A DNA stretch of 28,028 nucleotides from Eubacterium sp. (lineage in GTDB: Bacteria; Bacillota; Clostridia; Oscillospirales; Acutalibacteraceae): assembly GCA_024696725.1 (NCBI GenBank), contig JAILGO010000028.1, positions 1-28,028 on the forward strand. Reading direction: 5' to 3'. This document shows, piece by piece, positions 1 through 8,448 of this stretch. Numbering within the stretch: the first letter of the stretch is position 1; every line of letters starts with the position of its first letter. The notes beneath the pieces are model-generated. The model worked only from the letters and a program-made list of their open reading frames with translations, had not been told where the DNA came from and made no database searches. The position numbers were made by a program, and so were the translations under genes.

Positions 1-805
1 TACAAGATTTGCGGATACTTTCCCGAAGCGCTTTTTCGACGTCGGTATTGCGGAGCAGCACGCCGTAACCTTTTCTGCGGGACTCGCAAGAAACGGTATG
101 TTACCCGTGTTCGCCGTATATTCAACTTTCCTTCAGCGCTCATACGACCAGCTTATTCACGACGTAGCGATGCAGAAGCTTAAGGTTATATTCTGTATCG
201 ACAGAAGCGGCTTCGTCGGCTCCGACGGCGAAAGCCATCACGGTCTGTTCGATACGTCGTTTCTTATGAGCGTCCCCGATTTGACAGTATTTTCACCCTC
301 CTGCTTTGAGGAGCTCAGGTCAATGCTGTATCAGGCTCTCTATAAAGAAAAATATGCCGTCGCTATACGCTATCCGCGGGGCGGAGAGTGCATTATGCCC
401 GAGGGCTATACTTATGAAAAAGAGGACTATACCGTGTTCGGAGACGAAAGTAATCCGAAGTGTATAGTTACCTACGGACGTGAGTTTGAACAGTGCCGCT
501 CTGCGCTGGACAGTATCGACGGAGCTTATATTATCAAGCTCAATAAAATCAAGCCGCTCAATCCCTCTGTGTACGAGCATATTCAAAACGCAGAAACCGT
601 ATTTTTCTTTGAAGAGGGAATTAAAAGCGGCGGCGTCGGCGAGGTGTTTGCCGCAGGTCTTGAGGAGTACGGCATTAAAGCCGCCTTCCGTCATATCTGC
701 GTGAATGACGAATTCGTAAAGCACGCATCCGTTGACGCACAGATTAAAAAATACAGACTGGACAAGGCTTCCGTTATAGAAGAGGTAAACGGTATTAATG
801 AGTAA
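1..805 (+). CDS. dxs: 1-deoxy-D-xylulose-5-phosphate synthase, C-terminal part
   Basis: Thiamine-diphosphate enzyme that condenses pyruvate with glyceraldehyde-3-phosphate, the first step of the MEP isoprenoid pathway. Only the last ~267 residues lie in the window; the gene is cut by the window edge and is open in frame from base 2, so the ATG at 98 is internal. The visible part starts inside the transketolase-type pyrimidine-binding domain with the family signature FFDVGIAEQHAVTF, followed by DRSGFVGSDG and a conserved AIRYPRG, then the C-terminal transketolase domain. The usual HQG after the DG motif reads HHG here, a mild change. The stop overlaps the tlyA start by 8 bases, so the two are translationally coupled. 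The identification is secure from the conserved motifs; the N-terminal ThDP-binding half is not visible. Confidence 0.95.
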   Translation, partial: TRFADTFPKRFFDVGIAEQHAVTFSAGLARNGMLPVFAVYSTFLQRSYDQLIHDVAMQKLKVIFCIDRSGFVGSDGESHHGLFDTSFLMSVPDLTVFSPSCFEELRSMLYQALYKEKYAVAIRYPRGGECIMPEGYTYEKEDYTVFGDESNPKCIVTYGREFEQCRSALDSIDGAYIIKLNKIKPLNPSVYEHIQNAETVFFFEEGIKSGGVGEVFAAGLEEYGIKAAFRHICVNDEFVKHASVDAQIKKYRLDKASVIEEVNGINE

Positions 806-1607
806 AAAAATAAGACTTGACGTAGCCGTGTTTGAAAAGGGCTTCGCACCGTCAAGGGAAAAGGCGAAAGCTATCATAATGGCGGGTCAGGTTTACGTAA
901 ATAATCAGAAAGCGGATAAAGCGGGCTTCGAGGTTAAGCCCGACGACGTAGTAGAGGTAAGGGGTAATACCCTGAAGTACGTGTCGCGCGGCGGGCTGAA
1001 GCTTGAAAAGGCTATGGAGCGTTTTCCGCTTACGCTTGAGGGTAAAATATGTATGGACGTCGGCGCCTCAACGGGCGGCTTTACCGACTGTATGCTTCAG
1101 AACGGAGCGGTTAAGGTTTACAGTATAGACGTCGGCTACGGTCAGCTTGCGTGGAAGCTTCGCTGCGACGAACGCGTCGTAAATCTTGAAAGAACAAATT
1201 TCAGGTACTGTACCCGTGAACAGGTTCCCGACGAAATCGGTTTCGCCTCGGTCGACGTGTCGTTTATCTCGCTTAAGCATATACTTCCCGTGCTCGCTTC
1301 TCTTCTCAGCGCCGACGGCGAGGCGGTATGCCTTATAAAGCCTCAGTTTGAAGCGGGTAAGGAAAAAGTAGGTAAAAAAGGAGTAGTACGCGATTTATCC
1401 GTACATCTCGAGGTCGTGAATAACGTTATATCAATGGCGCTTGAAAACGGCTTCTGCGTTTGCGGGCTCGAGTTCTCGCCCATTAAAGGACCCGAGGGAA
1501 ATATTGAATATTTAATATATCTTAAAAAATCCGCAGAGCCCGCGCTCAGCGACGGGGTTGACCCAGCGGCTCTTGTAAATCAGTCACATCTGGAGCTTGA
1601 TAAGTGA
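798..1607 (+). CDS. tlyA: TlyA family rRNA 2'-O-methyltransferase (S4 + FtsJ-like domains)
   Basis: Predicted SAM-dependent ribosomal RNA 2'-O-methyltransferase of the TlyA/YqxC family; some family members are annotated as hemolysin A. The 269-residue length is normal. An S4 RNA-binding domain covers about residues 1-62, followed by a Rossmann-type domain with SAM motif [10 protein letters not shown] (86-95), acidic D111, the DVSFISL strand near 153-159 and LIKPQFEAG (179-187), which carries the family lysine K181. It overlaps dxs by 8 bases and nadK by 1 to 4 bases. This dxs-tlyA-nadK-argR-recN order is widely conserved in Firmicutes. Family knowledge gives the RNA substrate (in mycobacteria both 16S and 23S rRNA); the substrate in this organism is inferred. 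Confidence 0.93.
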   Translation: MSKKIRLDVAVFEKGFAPSREKAKAIIMAGQVYVNNQKADKAGFEVKPDDVVEVRGNTLKYVSRGGLKLEKAMERFPLTLEGKICMDVGASTGGFTDCMLQNGAVKVYSIDVGYGQLAWKLRCDERVVNLERTNFRYCTREQVPDEIGFASVDVSFISLKHILPVLASLLSADGEAVCLIKPQFEAGKEKVGKKGVVRDLSVHLEVVNNVISMALENGFCVCGLEFSPIKGPEGNIEYLIYLKKSAEPALSDGVDPAALVNQSHLELDK

Positions 1608-2410
1608 TGAAAATTTCTGTTTATCCAAATCTCAATAATAAGGGCGTTAAGGAACTTTGCGATGAAATTGTCGCTAAGCTTGTTTCTCTCGGCGCAGAGG
1701 TAGAAATTGAAGGCGATTTCGATTCCTGCGACGCAGTTATAGCCGTCGGCGGTGACGGCACAACGCTTAACGTAGCAAAGCGAGCCTCGCTTTCGGGTAA
1801 GCCCACTCTCGGAATCAACGCCGGACGGCTCGGCTTTATGAGCGGTCTTGAACGAAATGAGCTCGACCTGCTGTCTAACCTGATTGAAGGTAATTACAAG
1901 GTCGAGGAGAGAATGATGCTTAAAGCCGAGATAATCGAAAACGGAAAAACCGTCTTTTCCGATATCTGTCTTAACGACGCGGTTATTTCAAGAGGCTATC
2001 TCGCAAGGCTTATTGATATTTACGTCTCGAGCGAGGGAAGGCACGTTACGAGCGCAAGAGCGGACGGTATGATAGTTTCGACCCCGACGGGCTCTACCGC
2101 TTATTCTATGGCGGCGGGCGGTCCTGTCGTCGCTCCCGATACAAATTGCTTTATAGTAACTCCGATTTGCCCTCACTCGCTTGTTAACAGGAGTATAGTT
2201 TTCTCCTCGGATAAGGAGCTTACTCTTACCGTCGGCGACGAACAGAATAATAACTCCTATCTTTCAATCGACGGCGCGGATTCGGTACCCGTTACTTCCG
2301 ATTCGGAGGTAGTGATTTCCCGCTCGGAGTATTCAACAAAGCTGATAAAACTGAAACCCGATAATTTCTATGAAATTTTAAATAAAAAAATTATAGAAAG
2401 GCGCAACTGA
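1604..2410 (+). CDS. nadK: NAD kinase
   Basis: Phosphorylates NAD to NADP in the cytoplasm. The 267-268 residue protein has the hallmark GGDGT motif around residues 49-53, the NAGRLGFM motif, and the glycine/threonine-rich signature [18 protein letters not shown] segment (here TPTGSTAY), all typical of the bacterial NadK family. Two starts are possible: GTG at 1604, overlapping the tlyA stop by four bases, and ATG at 1607, overlapping by one. A GGAG at 1592-1595 lies 8 bases before the GTG and 11 before the ATG, so it does not decide the case clearly. It is the third gene of the dxs-recN operon, followed by argR after only three bases. Confidence 0.95.
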   Translation: MMKISVYPNLNNKGVKELCDEIVAKLVSLGAEVEIEGDFDSCDAVIAVGGDGTTLNVAKRASLSGKPTLGINAGRLGFMSGLERNELDLLSNLIEGNYKVEERMMLKAEIIENGKTVFSDICLNDAVISRGYLARLIDIYVSSEGRHVTSARADGMIVSTPTGSTAYSMAAGGPVVAPDTNCFIVTPICPHSLVNRSIVFSSDKELTLTVGDEQNNNSYLSIDGADSVPVTSDSEVVISRSEYSTKLIKLKPDNFYEILNKKIIERRN

Positions 2411-2413
2411 TAT

Positions 2414-2866
2414 ATGAAAAAGAGAAGACAGGCAAAGATTTTAGAGTTGATTGCGAATAATGAAATCGAAACCCAGGAGGAGCTTCAGGACTATCTTTTA
2501 AAGTACGGCTTTGAGGTTACGCAGGCTACTATTTCAAGGGATATAAAGGAGCTTCGTCTTGTTAAGGATTTATCGTCTAAGGGAAGATACGTTTATTCAA
2601 CGGGCAAAAAGCGCAAAAATAACGTAAACTACCGTGCGGGCGGAATATTCAGCGAAAGCATAATCAATATAGATTACGCGCTTAATACAATCGTTATTAA
2701 GTGCTTTTCGGGTATGGCTAACGCCGCCTGTGCCGCAATCGACAGTATGGATAACGACGAGGTGCTCGGAACAATCGCGGGCGACGATACGATTTTTATG
2801 CTCTGCCGAAGCGAGGAGCAGGCGAGAGAGTTCACAGAAAAGCTTAAGGAAATGTTAAATGCTTAA
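2414..2866 (+). CDS. argR: Arginine repressor
   Basis: Arginine-responsive transcription regulator of the ArgR/AhrC family that represses arginine synthesis genes and often activates catabolic ones. The 150-residue size is exactly the family norm. The N-terminal winged helix domain includes TQATISRDIKEL (about residues 37-48), the recognition-helix signature. The C-terminal half contains the hexamerisation and arginine-binding region, with GTIAGDDTIF near residues 118-127, including the acidic GDD pair that contacts arginine in the family. It overlaps recN by 8 bases. No arginine genes are nearby; in Firmicutes this linkage to recN and nadK is common and says nothing about the local regulon. 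Confidence 0.95.
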   Translation: MKKRRQAKILELIANNEIETQEELQDYLLKYGFEVTQATISRDIKELRLVKDLSSKGRYVYSTGKKRKNNVNYRAGGIFSESIINIDYALNTIVIKCFSGMANAACAAIDSMDNDEVLGTIAGDDTIFMLCRSEEQAREFTEKLKEMLNA

Positions 2867-4523
2867 CCATCTCAGTATTGAAAATATTGCCGTAATAGAA
2901 AAGGCTGAAATAGATTTTTCAAAAGGGCTTAACGTCCTGACGGGTGAAACGGGCGCGGGTAAGTCTATCGTTGTAGACAGTATCAACGCGGTTTTAGGCG
3001 AGCGTACATCTAAAGAGCTCGTGCGTCACGGGGCGGAAAGCGCTTTTGTAAGCGCTGTCTTTGAGGACGTCGGAAGCGAGGTGCAGTCGAAGCTGACGGA
3101 GTTTGACCTTGCCGACGAGGACGGCGCGCTTATTATTTCGCGTAAAATCAGTGCTCAGGGAAAGTCGACCTGCCGCGTAAACGGCTATCCCTGTACTGCG
3201 TCGATGCTTCGCGAGATAAGCGCTTCGCTCGTTAATATCCACGGTCAGCACGACAGCCAGGCGCTTCTTAATCCCGACGCGCATTATCACTTTATTGATA
3301 TGCTCTGCGATTCGGAGAATCCGCTTGAAGAATATAAAGCCGCGTTCAGACGGCTTGTAACCGTAAGAAAAAAGCTTAAGGAGCTCACAGCCGACGCCGA
3401 CGATAAGGACAGACAGCTTGAGCTTTTAAGCTATGAAATAAAGGAGCTGACCGACGCTGATATAAAAGTCGGGGAGCGCGAAGAGCTTAAAAAACGCCGC
3501 GCGGTGATTATGAATTCACAGTCCGTCGTAAACGCCGTAAACGCAGTTCTTTCGGCTCTTTCGGGCGACGACGAGAGCTCGGGAATTGAAACCCTCTGCG
3601 CGACTGCGGTAAGAGAAGCTGAGTCCGTAGCGTCTGTAAGCGGAGAGCTCACGGCGCTTTATAATAAGCTTAACGAGCTTGCCGACGTCAGCGAAAGCGT
3701 TAAGGATATCGCTGAGTCTGCGCTTGACTCCGCCGATTACAGCGAGGCGGAGCTTGAAAGAATTGAAGAGAGGCTTGATTTGCTTTACCGTCTTTCCGCA
3801 AAGTACGGCGAGAGTGAGGAGGATATGCTCTCATATCTTGAAAACGCCGAAAACCGGAGAAGCTCTATCGTGAATTCCGACGAGGAGATTGTAAAACTCA
3901 GCTCCGAATACGATACCGCTTACGAAGATACGGTTGAAAAGGCGAAAGCTCTATCCGCTTACAGACAGGAAACGGCGAAACGCTTTGAAAAGGACGTTAA
4001 AGCACAGCTTGAATACCTCGATATGCCGAAAATTCAGTTTACGGTAAGCTTTGACAGGGGAAACCTTTCCTCGAACGGCTTTGATAAAATTGAATTTCTT
4101 ATATCAACTAACCCCGGCGAGCCGCCTAAGCCGCTTGCAAAAATTGCTTCGGGCGGCGAGCTTTCAAGAATTATGCTTGCCATTAAGAATATACTCGCGG
4201 GACGCGACAGCGTTCAGACGCTTATATTTGATGAAATTGATACGGGCGTTTCGGGACGTGCGAGCCGTAAAATCGGCTTGAGGCTTAAGAATACCGCCGA
4301 GCATACTCAGGTTATATGCGTTACTCATTCGGCTCAGATTGCCTCCTGCGCCGATAATCACCTGCTTATTACAAAGCAGTTTGAAAACGGAAGAACCTAT
4401 ACCTACGTAAGCTCGCTTGACTTTGAAGAAAGAAAGCGCGAGCTTGCGAGAATTATGGGCGGTATAGAGATTACCGATACGCTTCTTAAATCAGCCGAGG
4501 AGCTTCTTAAGGGCGAAGACTGA
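2859..4523 (+). CDS. recN: DNA repair protein RecN
   Basis: SMC-like ATPase acting in double-strand break repair and homologous recombination. The 554-residue length fits the family. A Walker A motif GETGAGKS lies at residues 29-36, the ABC signature ASGGELSR near 430, and Walker B with LIFDEIDTGVSG around 455-466; the middle (about 155-370) is Glu/Lys/Leu-rich and should form the coiled-coil arms. The start ATG lies within the argR 3' end, giving an 8-base overlap. It is the last gene of the operon. No hairpin terminator is visible before the tyrS promoter, which begins only 14 bases after the stop, so some read-through into tyrS is likely. Confidence 0.96.
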   Translation: MLNHLSIENIAVIEKAEIDFSKGLNVLTGETGAGKSIVVDSINAVLGERTSKELVRHGAESAFVSAVFEDVGSEVQSKLTEFDLADEDGALIISRKISAQGKSTCRVNGYPCTASMLREISASLVNIHGQHDSQALLNPDAHYHFIDMLCDSENPLEEYKAAFRRLVTVRKKLKELTADADDKDRQLELLSYEIKELTDADIKVGEREELKKRRAVIMNSQSVVNAVNAVLSALSGDDESSGIETLCATAVREAESVASVSGELTALYNKLNELADVSESVKDIAESALDSADYSEAELERIEERLDLLYRLSAKYGESEEDMLSYLENAENRRSSIVNSDEEIVKLSSEYDTAYEDTVEKAKALSAYRQETAKRFEKDVKAQLEYLDMPKIQFTVSFDRGNLSSNGFDKIEFLISTNPGEPPKPLAKIASGGELSRIMLAIKNILAGRDSVQTLIFDEIDTGVSGRASRKIGLRLKNTAEHTQVICVTHSAQIASCADNHLLITKQFENGRTYTYVSSLDFEERKRELARIMGGIEITDTLLKSAEELLKGED

Positions 4524-4536
4524 GAATAAAAAATAC

Positions 4537-4565
4537 TTGCATTTAATCTGTGTTTTATTTATAAT
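4537..4565 (+). promoter_or_regulatory. tyrS promoter, sigma-A type
   Basis: TTGCAT at 4537-4542 and a perfect TATAAT at 4560-4565 are separated by exactly 17 bases. The expected start point lies a few bases before the GGAGGA ribosome site at 4579-4584. The leader is far too short for a T-box, which is the usual tyrosyl-tRNA synthetase control in many Firmicutes. Confidence 0.8.
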
Positions 4566-4591
4566 GTATAAAAATATCGGAGGAAAGACCA

Positions 4592-5812
4592 ATGGGTGTA
4601 TATGAAGAATTAGTTGAACGCGGTCTTATCGCGCAGGTCACTAACGAAGAAGAAATAAGAGAAATGGTTAACGCAGGAAAGGCTAAGTTCTATATCGGCT
4701 TTGACTGTACCGCCGACAGCCTTACCGCAGGTCACTTTATGGCGCTTACGCTGATGAAGCGTCTTCAGGAAGCGGGAAATCAGCCGATAGCTCTTATCGG
4801 CGGCGGAACCACTATGATAGGCGACCCCTCGGGAAGAAGCGATATGCGTAAAATGCTTACCCGCGAGGATATCGACCATAACGCCGAGTGCTTCAGAAAG
4901 CAGATGGAGCGTTTTATTGAATTCGGCGAGGATAAGGCAATTATGGTTAATAATGCCGACTGGCTTCTCGACCTTAACTACGTCGAGCTTTTAAGAGAGG
5001 TCGGAACCTGCTTCTCGGTTAACAATATGCTTCGTGCCGAGTGCTATAAGCAGAGAATGGAAAAGGGTCTCTCGTTCTTCGAATTCAACTATATGATAAT
5101 GCAGAGCTACGACTTCTATTATCTCTTCCAAAATTACGGCTGCAATATGCAGTTCGGCGGCGACGACCAGTGGAGCAATATGCTCGGCGGAACGGAGCTA
5201 ATCCGTAAAAAGCTCGGTAAGGACGCCCACGCTATGACTATTACTCTTCTCACGGACTCACAGGGAAGAAAAATGGGTAAAACCGCAGGAAACGCCGTAT
5301 GGCTTGACGCTGAAAAGACAAGTCCTTACGATTTCTATCAGTACTGGCGAAACGTTGAGGACGCCGACGTTCTCAAGTGTATAAGAATGCTTACCTTCCT
5401 TCCGATGGAGGAAATAAGAAAGATGGATTCCTGGGAGGGCGCTCAACTTAATACCGCTAAAGAGATTCTCGCGTTTGAGCTTACAAAGCTCGTTCACGGC
5501 GAGGAGGAGGCTCTTAAGGCTCAGACCGCCGCAAGAGCGCTGTTCGCAGGCGGCGCAGATGACAGTAATATGCCTACGACTCAGCTTACCGACGAAGATT
5601 TTGAGGACGGAAAAATAACCGTGCTTTCAATGATGGTTAAGGCTGAAATGATTAAGTCAAACGGCGAGGGAAGACGCCTTATCCAGCAGGGCGGCGTAAC
5701 CGTTGACGATAAAAAAATAAGCGACGTTTTCACATCGCTCACTAAAGACGAAATCGCAGAAGGCGTAATCGTTAAAAAGGGTAAAAAGGTATTCAGAAAG
5801 TTTACTCTGTAA
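4592..5812 (+). CDS. tyrS: Tyrosyl-tRNA synthetase
   Basis: Class I aminoacyl-tRNA synthetase that charges tRNA-Tyr. The 406-residue enzyme has the tyrosine-binding YIGFDCTADSLTAGH segment (34-48), where TAGH stands for the class I HIGH motif, the FGGDDQWSN specificity region near 188-196, and KMGKT at 227-231 for the KMSKS loop. The last ~60 residues form an S4-type RNA-binding domain with the GEGRRLIQQGGV signature. The CxD/FDCT and KMGKT variants are typical of the TyrRS subgroup with this length. A strong GGAGGA ribosome site precedes the ATG by 7 bases. It is a single-gene unit between its own promoter and a hairpin terminator. Confidence 0.96.
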   Translation: MGVYEELVERGLIAQVTNEEEIREMVNAGKAKFYIGFDCTADSLTAGHFMALTLMKRLQEAGNQPIALIGGGTTMIGDPSGRSDMRKMLTREDIDHNAECFRKQMERFIEFGEDKAIMVNNADWLLDLNYVELLREVGTCFSVNNMLRAECYKQRMEKGLSFFEFNYMIMQSYDFYYLFQNYGCNMQFGGDDQWSNMLGGTELIRKKLGKDAHAMTITLLTDSQGRKMGKTAGNAVWLDAEKTSPYDFYQYWRNVEDADVLKCIRMLTFLPMEEIRKMDSWEGAQLNTAKEILAFELTKLVHGEEEALKAQTAARALFAGGADDSNMPTTQLTDEDFEDGKITVLSMMVKAEMIKSNGEGRRLIQQGGVTVDDKKISDVFTSLTKDEIAEGVIVKKGKKVFRKFTL

Positions 5813-5828
5813 TTTTCATTCAGAACTA

Positions 5829-5863
5829 AAAAAGCTCCGCAGATGTTCTGCGGAGCTTTTCTT
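5829..5863. terminator. Bidirectional intrinsic terminator between tyrS and the ROK gene
   Basis: Perfect 13-base stem (5830-5842 with 5848-5860), GC core GCTCCGCAG, 5-base loop, A-run on the left and T-run on the right, so it can end transcription from both converging genes. Its right arm touches the ROK stop codon. Confidence 0.9.
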
Positions 5864-6746
5864 ATTTAATGTTTGCCGCCTGATACGCAACTCCGAGAAG
5901 CGCCGCGTCGTTAGCAAGCTTTGAGCGTACTATCGTTACGTCTCTGTAATTCGGCATAAGGCGGTTATAGATTTTTCTGTCGATTAAATCTATAATGTAT
6001 TTCTCGTTCATTATTCCTCCGCCGAGAACAATCATCGACGGATTGAAAATGTAGATTATATTCATAAGACCGATTATAATCTCGTCAACCCACTTATCTA
6101 TTTCGGAGCGGATTTCGGGTTTGGAGAACTGCTCGGTTTCGAATATATTGAAAGCGTCGAGCTCCTCATCGGAAACCCTGTTGACCGCGTTGATAAGCGC
6201 GTTAGCAGAGGCGTAGCATTCGTAACAGCCCTCGCCGCCGCAGCTGCATTGTTTGCCGCCCGCGTGAGTTATCATGTGACCTATTTCGCCCGCCGACGAG
6301 CCGTGTCCCTTGTATAGTCTGCCGTCCGCAAAAATTGCTCCGCCGATACCCGTGCCGTAGGTGATACAGATAAAATCGTCCTGATTTTTAGCGGCGCCGA
6401 ACATAGCCTCGCCCATAGCGGCGGCGTTAACGTCGTTTTCAACGAAGGTGGGAATACCCGTGCGGTTTTCGATAAGCTTTTTAACCATCATTCCCGTGTA
6501 ATAGGGAATATAACCGGGCGCGTTTACGACTATACCGTTTTCGCTGTCTACCTGACCGCAGGTAGAAACTGCAACGCGGTCGATATTATCGAAACTTTCT
6601 ATTATATCTATGATTTTTTCGATAAGCTCCTGACCGCCCTTTTCCGCTTCGGTAGCTACCTTGTGCGTTTCAAGAAGCTTGAAATCATCTCCCACGATAC
6701 CGTACTTGACGAAGGTACCGCCGATATCAAAGGTTAAAATCCTCAT
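5862..6746 (-). CDS. ROK family sugar kinase (glucokinase-like)
   Basis: Predicted cytoplasmic ATP-dependent hexose kinase of the ROK family. The 294 residues carry the N-terminal phosphate-binding DIGGTFVKYG (7-16), the catalytic-base segment ENDVNAAAMGE with D105, the ATP-site YGTGIGG (130-136), the sugar-binding E154 and H157 in the AGEIGH segment, and the ROK zinc site with C167, C169 and C174 in CSCGGEGCYE. No helix-turn-helix is present, so this is a kinase and not an XylR/NagC-type repressor. Substrate is not fixed by sequence: glucose is likeliest, with allose, N-acetylmannosamine or fructose as alternatives. A GGAG lies upstream of the ATG, and a good promoter reads toward it. It is a monocistronic unit without sugar transport genes beside it. 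Confidence 0.9.
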   Translation of the reverse strand: MRILTFDIGGTFVKYGIVGDDFKLLETHKVATEAEKGGQELIEKIIDIIESFDNIDRVAVSTCGQVDSENGIVVNAPGYIPYYTGMMVKKLIENRTGIPTFVENDVNAAAMGEAMFGAAKNQDDFICITYGTGIGGAIFADGRLYKGHGSSAGEIGHMITHAGGKQCSCGGEGCYECYASANALINAVNRVSDEELDAFNIFETEQFSKPEIRSEIDKWVDEIIIGLMNIIYIFNPSMIVLGGGIMNEKYIIDLIDRKIYNRLMPNYRDVTIVRSKLANDAALLGVAYQAANIK

Positions 6747-6778
6747 AGTCTACCAACTCCAAAAACTTTTCTATTTTA

Positions 6779-6807
6779 ATTATAACAATAAATTATTTCA
6801 AATTCAA
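6779..6807 (-). promoter_or_regulatory. Promoter for the ROK kinase
   Basis: On the minus strand TTGAAT (6807-6802), a 17-base spacer and TATAAT (6784-6779), preceded by TG one base upstream, giving an extended -10. It is back to back with the promoter of the next gene. Confidence 0.7.
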
Positions 6808-6814
6808 TATATTA

Positions 6815-6843
6815 TTGAAAAGTTACTCGTTTTATGTTATTAT
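6815..6843 (+). promoter_or_regulatory. Promoter for the membrane protein at 6874
   Basis: TTGAAA at 6815-6820, 17-base spacer, TATTAT at 6838-6843 with TG at 6835-6836 (extended -10). The start codon follows about 30 bases later behind a GGAG. Confidence 0.7.
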
Positions 6844-6873
6844 ATTACAAAATGATTACATTCGGAGAAAACT

Positions 6874-7608
6874 ATGAGTGATGAAGAAAAGCTTGTCACC
6901 GAACGGGACAGGCAAAAAACCGATAACGAGGAAATAAAGGAATTCAATAAAGAGGTGCTTAAAAGACCCGACAGCCCGCTTATCGTACATAAAAAGGGCG
7001 ACGCGTCTTACGAGGAGGATACCTCGGCTTTTGAAATGAATGAAACCCATACCGACGAAAGCCGTCCTACCCTCGTGCGCCACAGATTCAGAAAAGAGAA
7101 GAAGAGCAAAAAGGGAATATTCGTTTTTATCTTTATCGTTTTTCTTATCGGCGGCGTTTTCGCGGGACTCTACTATACGGGTAATATTACCTTTACTCCT
7201 AAAGAGGATACCGCCGCGACGACGGTTGTATCGACGACGGAAACAACGACGTCGCTTGTTGATAATTATAAGGGTAAAATAGTCGTAAAGGATACTTATA
7301 TCTTCGTTGACGGTGAAGAGGTTAACGGTATTGAGGGACTTCAGAAGGCTCTTAAGTACGTCGAGCCGAGCCCTACGGCTTATGAGATTGTCGACGAGCA
7401 CGCTAACTCTGATTTCCTTAACGGCGACGTGCTTTTAATACTTGAAAAAATGAATTTCTTTGACTCGACAACGACCGTAACGCACGTCGAAAAAACAGGT
7501 CTGATTGCTGAGGCTGAAACTACAACGCTTCCGCCCGAAACTACAACGAAAAAGAATAATAAAAAGAATAACAAGAAGAATAACAAGAAAAAGAAAAAAC
7601 AGGGTTAA
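6874..7608 (+). CDS. Unrecognised single-pass membrane protein with Thr-rich linkers and Lys/Asn tail
   Basis: I do not recognise this family. The 244-residue protein has a charged cytoplasmic N-terminus (1-80, ending in a basic stop-transfer-like RKEKKSKK), one membrane segment at about 81-101, a Thr-rich linker (112-127), a compact domain of about 65 residues (132-197), a second Thr-rich stretch (198-226) with ETTT repeats, and a tail of Lys and Asn (226-243). By the positive-inside rule the folded domain lies outside. Its alternating strands and helices (a hydrophobic strand, VDGEEV turn, helix with LQKAL, then a helix near 183-193) loosely resemble the ExbD/TolR extracytoplasmic fold, which is inference only. 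It has its own promoter and terminator, so it acts alone. Confidence 0.75.
   Translation: MSDEEKLVTERDRQKTDNEEIKEFNKEVLKRPDSPLIVHKKGDASYEEDTSAFEMNETHTDESRPTLVRHRFRKEKKSKKGIFVFIFIVFLIGGVFAGLYYTGNITFTPKEDTAATTVVSTTETTTSLVDNYKGKIVVKDTYIFVDGEEVNGIEGLQKALKYVEPSPTAYEIVDEHANSDFLNGDVLLILEKMNFFDSTTTVTHVEKTGLIAEAETTTLPPETTTKKNNKKNNKKNNKKKKKQG
7549..7602 (+). repeat. Low-complexity Lys/Asn codon repeat
   Basis: Near-tandem AAG-AAT-AAC-AAG units encode the repeated KKNN of the tail of the preceding membrane protein and end in a poly-Lys run. This is a slippage-prone tract that could vary in length between strains. Confidence 0.8.
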
Positions 7609-7610
7609 AT

Positions 7611-7640
7611 AAAAGAGTGCGGTTTTCCGCACTCTTTTTG
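7611..7640 (+). terminator. Intrinsic terminator after the membrane protein gene
   Basis: Stem AAAAGAGTGCGG/CCGCACTCTTTT (7611-7622 with 7627-7638), TTTT loop and trailing T-run, starting two bases after the stop codon. Confidence 0.9.
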
Positions 7641-7680
7641 CTTTTTTGTCATATTATGAAGTATATCGGAGGCTGATAAT

Positions 7681-8379
7681 ATGACAATGGATAAATGGGT
7701 TAAGAAAAATCTCGGAAAGGGAATTGACTACGACGGCGCTTACGGCGTACAGTGCGTCGATTTGATAAAAAGCTTTATAAAGAACGTTCTCGGCGTTACT
7801 CCTCAGTCTATCGGTAACGCTATCGAATACTATAATAAGCGTAATACCTCGCCGTATCTGAAAAAGAATTTCAGGTGGTTCGGTTATAAAAAGGGTTTCG
7901 TACCCGAAAAGGGAGATATCTGCGTTTTCTCTACAAAAAGCGGACTCGGTCACGTAAGCGTCGCAACGGGCGCAGGAAACGCCGGTTACTTTTATTCCTA
8001 CGACCAGAATTATCCAAGGGGAAAGCACGAGCCGATGACTAAAATAAAGCATAGCTACGCTTCGCTTCTCGGCGTACTGAGACCTTATAATCAAACCGAT
8101 ATTAAAACTAATAAGCCGAGCGTAAATAAAGGAAAAAGCTGCGTTTTCACAACGCGGCCCTACTGTCGTGCAAATATAAAAAGCAAGGCGGTTTATAAGG
8201 TGAGCGACCTCTCCGCTTTTACGTCCGACAGCGCCGCAAGGCTTAAAAAGGGAACTTCCGTAAAAGCCGAAAGCGTGATAACCGTAAACAATAATATCTG
8301 GATTAGCTATAAGCTCGGCGGAAGAAAGGTCTGGTCGCTTGTTTATAATTACGCTAAGGATAAACCGTATATTAAATAA
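7681..8379 (+). CDS. CHAP-domain peptidoglycan hydrolase, endolysin-like
   Basis: Predicted amidase or endopeptidase of the CHAP (NlpC/P60-like cysteine) class that cuts peptidoglycan. Of 232 residues, the first ~135 form the CHAP domain: catalytic C25 in GVQCVDL, GDICVF at 78-83, catalytic H91 in GLGHVSV and a third polar residue D108 or N110 in YDQN. The last ~80 residues (about 150-232) look like an SH3-like wall-binding region with short strands and a KVWSLV motif. There is no signal peptide and no membrane segment, which is typical for phage endolysins released through a holin and unusual for host autolysins. GGAGG precedes the ATG at 7681 by 8 bases, favouring it over the ATG at 7687. 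No holin or other phage gene is adjacent, so it may be a domesticated or stranded phage gene. Confidence 0.85.
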   Translation: MTMDKWVKKNLGKGIDYDGAYGVQCVDLIKSFIKNVLGVTPQSIGNAIEYYNKRNTSPYLKKNFRWFGYKKGFVPEKGDICVFSTKSGLGHVSVATGAGNAGYFYSYDQNYPRGKHEPMTKIKHSYASLLGVLRPYNQTDIKTNKPSVNKGKSCVFTTRPYCRANIKSKAVYKVSDLSAFTSDSAARLKKGTSVKAESVITVNNNIWISYKLGGRKVWSLVYNYAKDKPYIK

Positions 8380-8402
8380 AGGACTAAATTAAAATTTATG
8401 TC

Positions 8403-8431
8403 TTGACATTCACTGAAACATTAGTTATAAT
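8403..8431 (+). promoter_or_regulatory. Consensus promoter for the tRNA-Asp/tRNA-Thr operon
   Basis: Perfect TTGACA (8403-8408) and perfect TATAAT (8426-8431) with a 17-base spacer, 17 bases before the first tRNA. It is the best match to the sigma-A consensus in the window, as expected for stable RNA. Confidence 0.92.
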
Positions 8432-8448
8432 ATCAAGGCATAGTAAAC

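Noticed and set aside
4524..4591. Possible T-box leader before tyrS
   Set aside because: The distance from the -10 to the start codon is under 30 bases and holds no T-box structure.
6856..7401. Minus-strand 181-codon frame opposite the membrane protein gene
   Set aside because: Shadow frame without a ribosome site; the plus-strand gene has promoter, ribosome site, a membrane helix and terminator.
7549..7602. AAG/AAT repeat as a possible CRISPR or satellite array
   Set aside because: It is a codon repeat for a Lys/Asn tail inside a gene, with no spacers.
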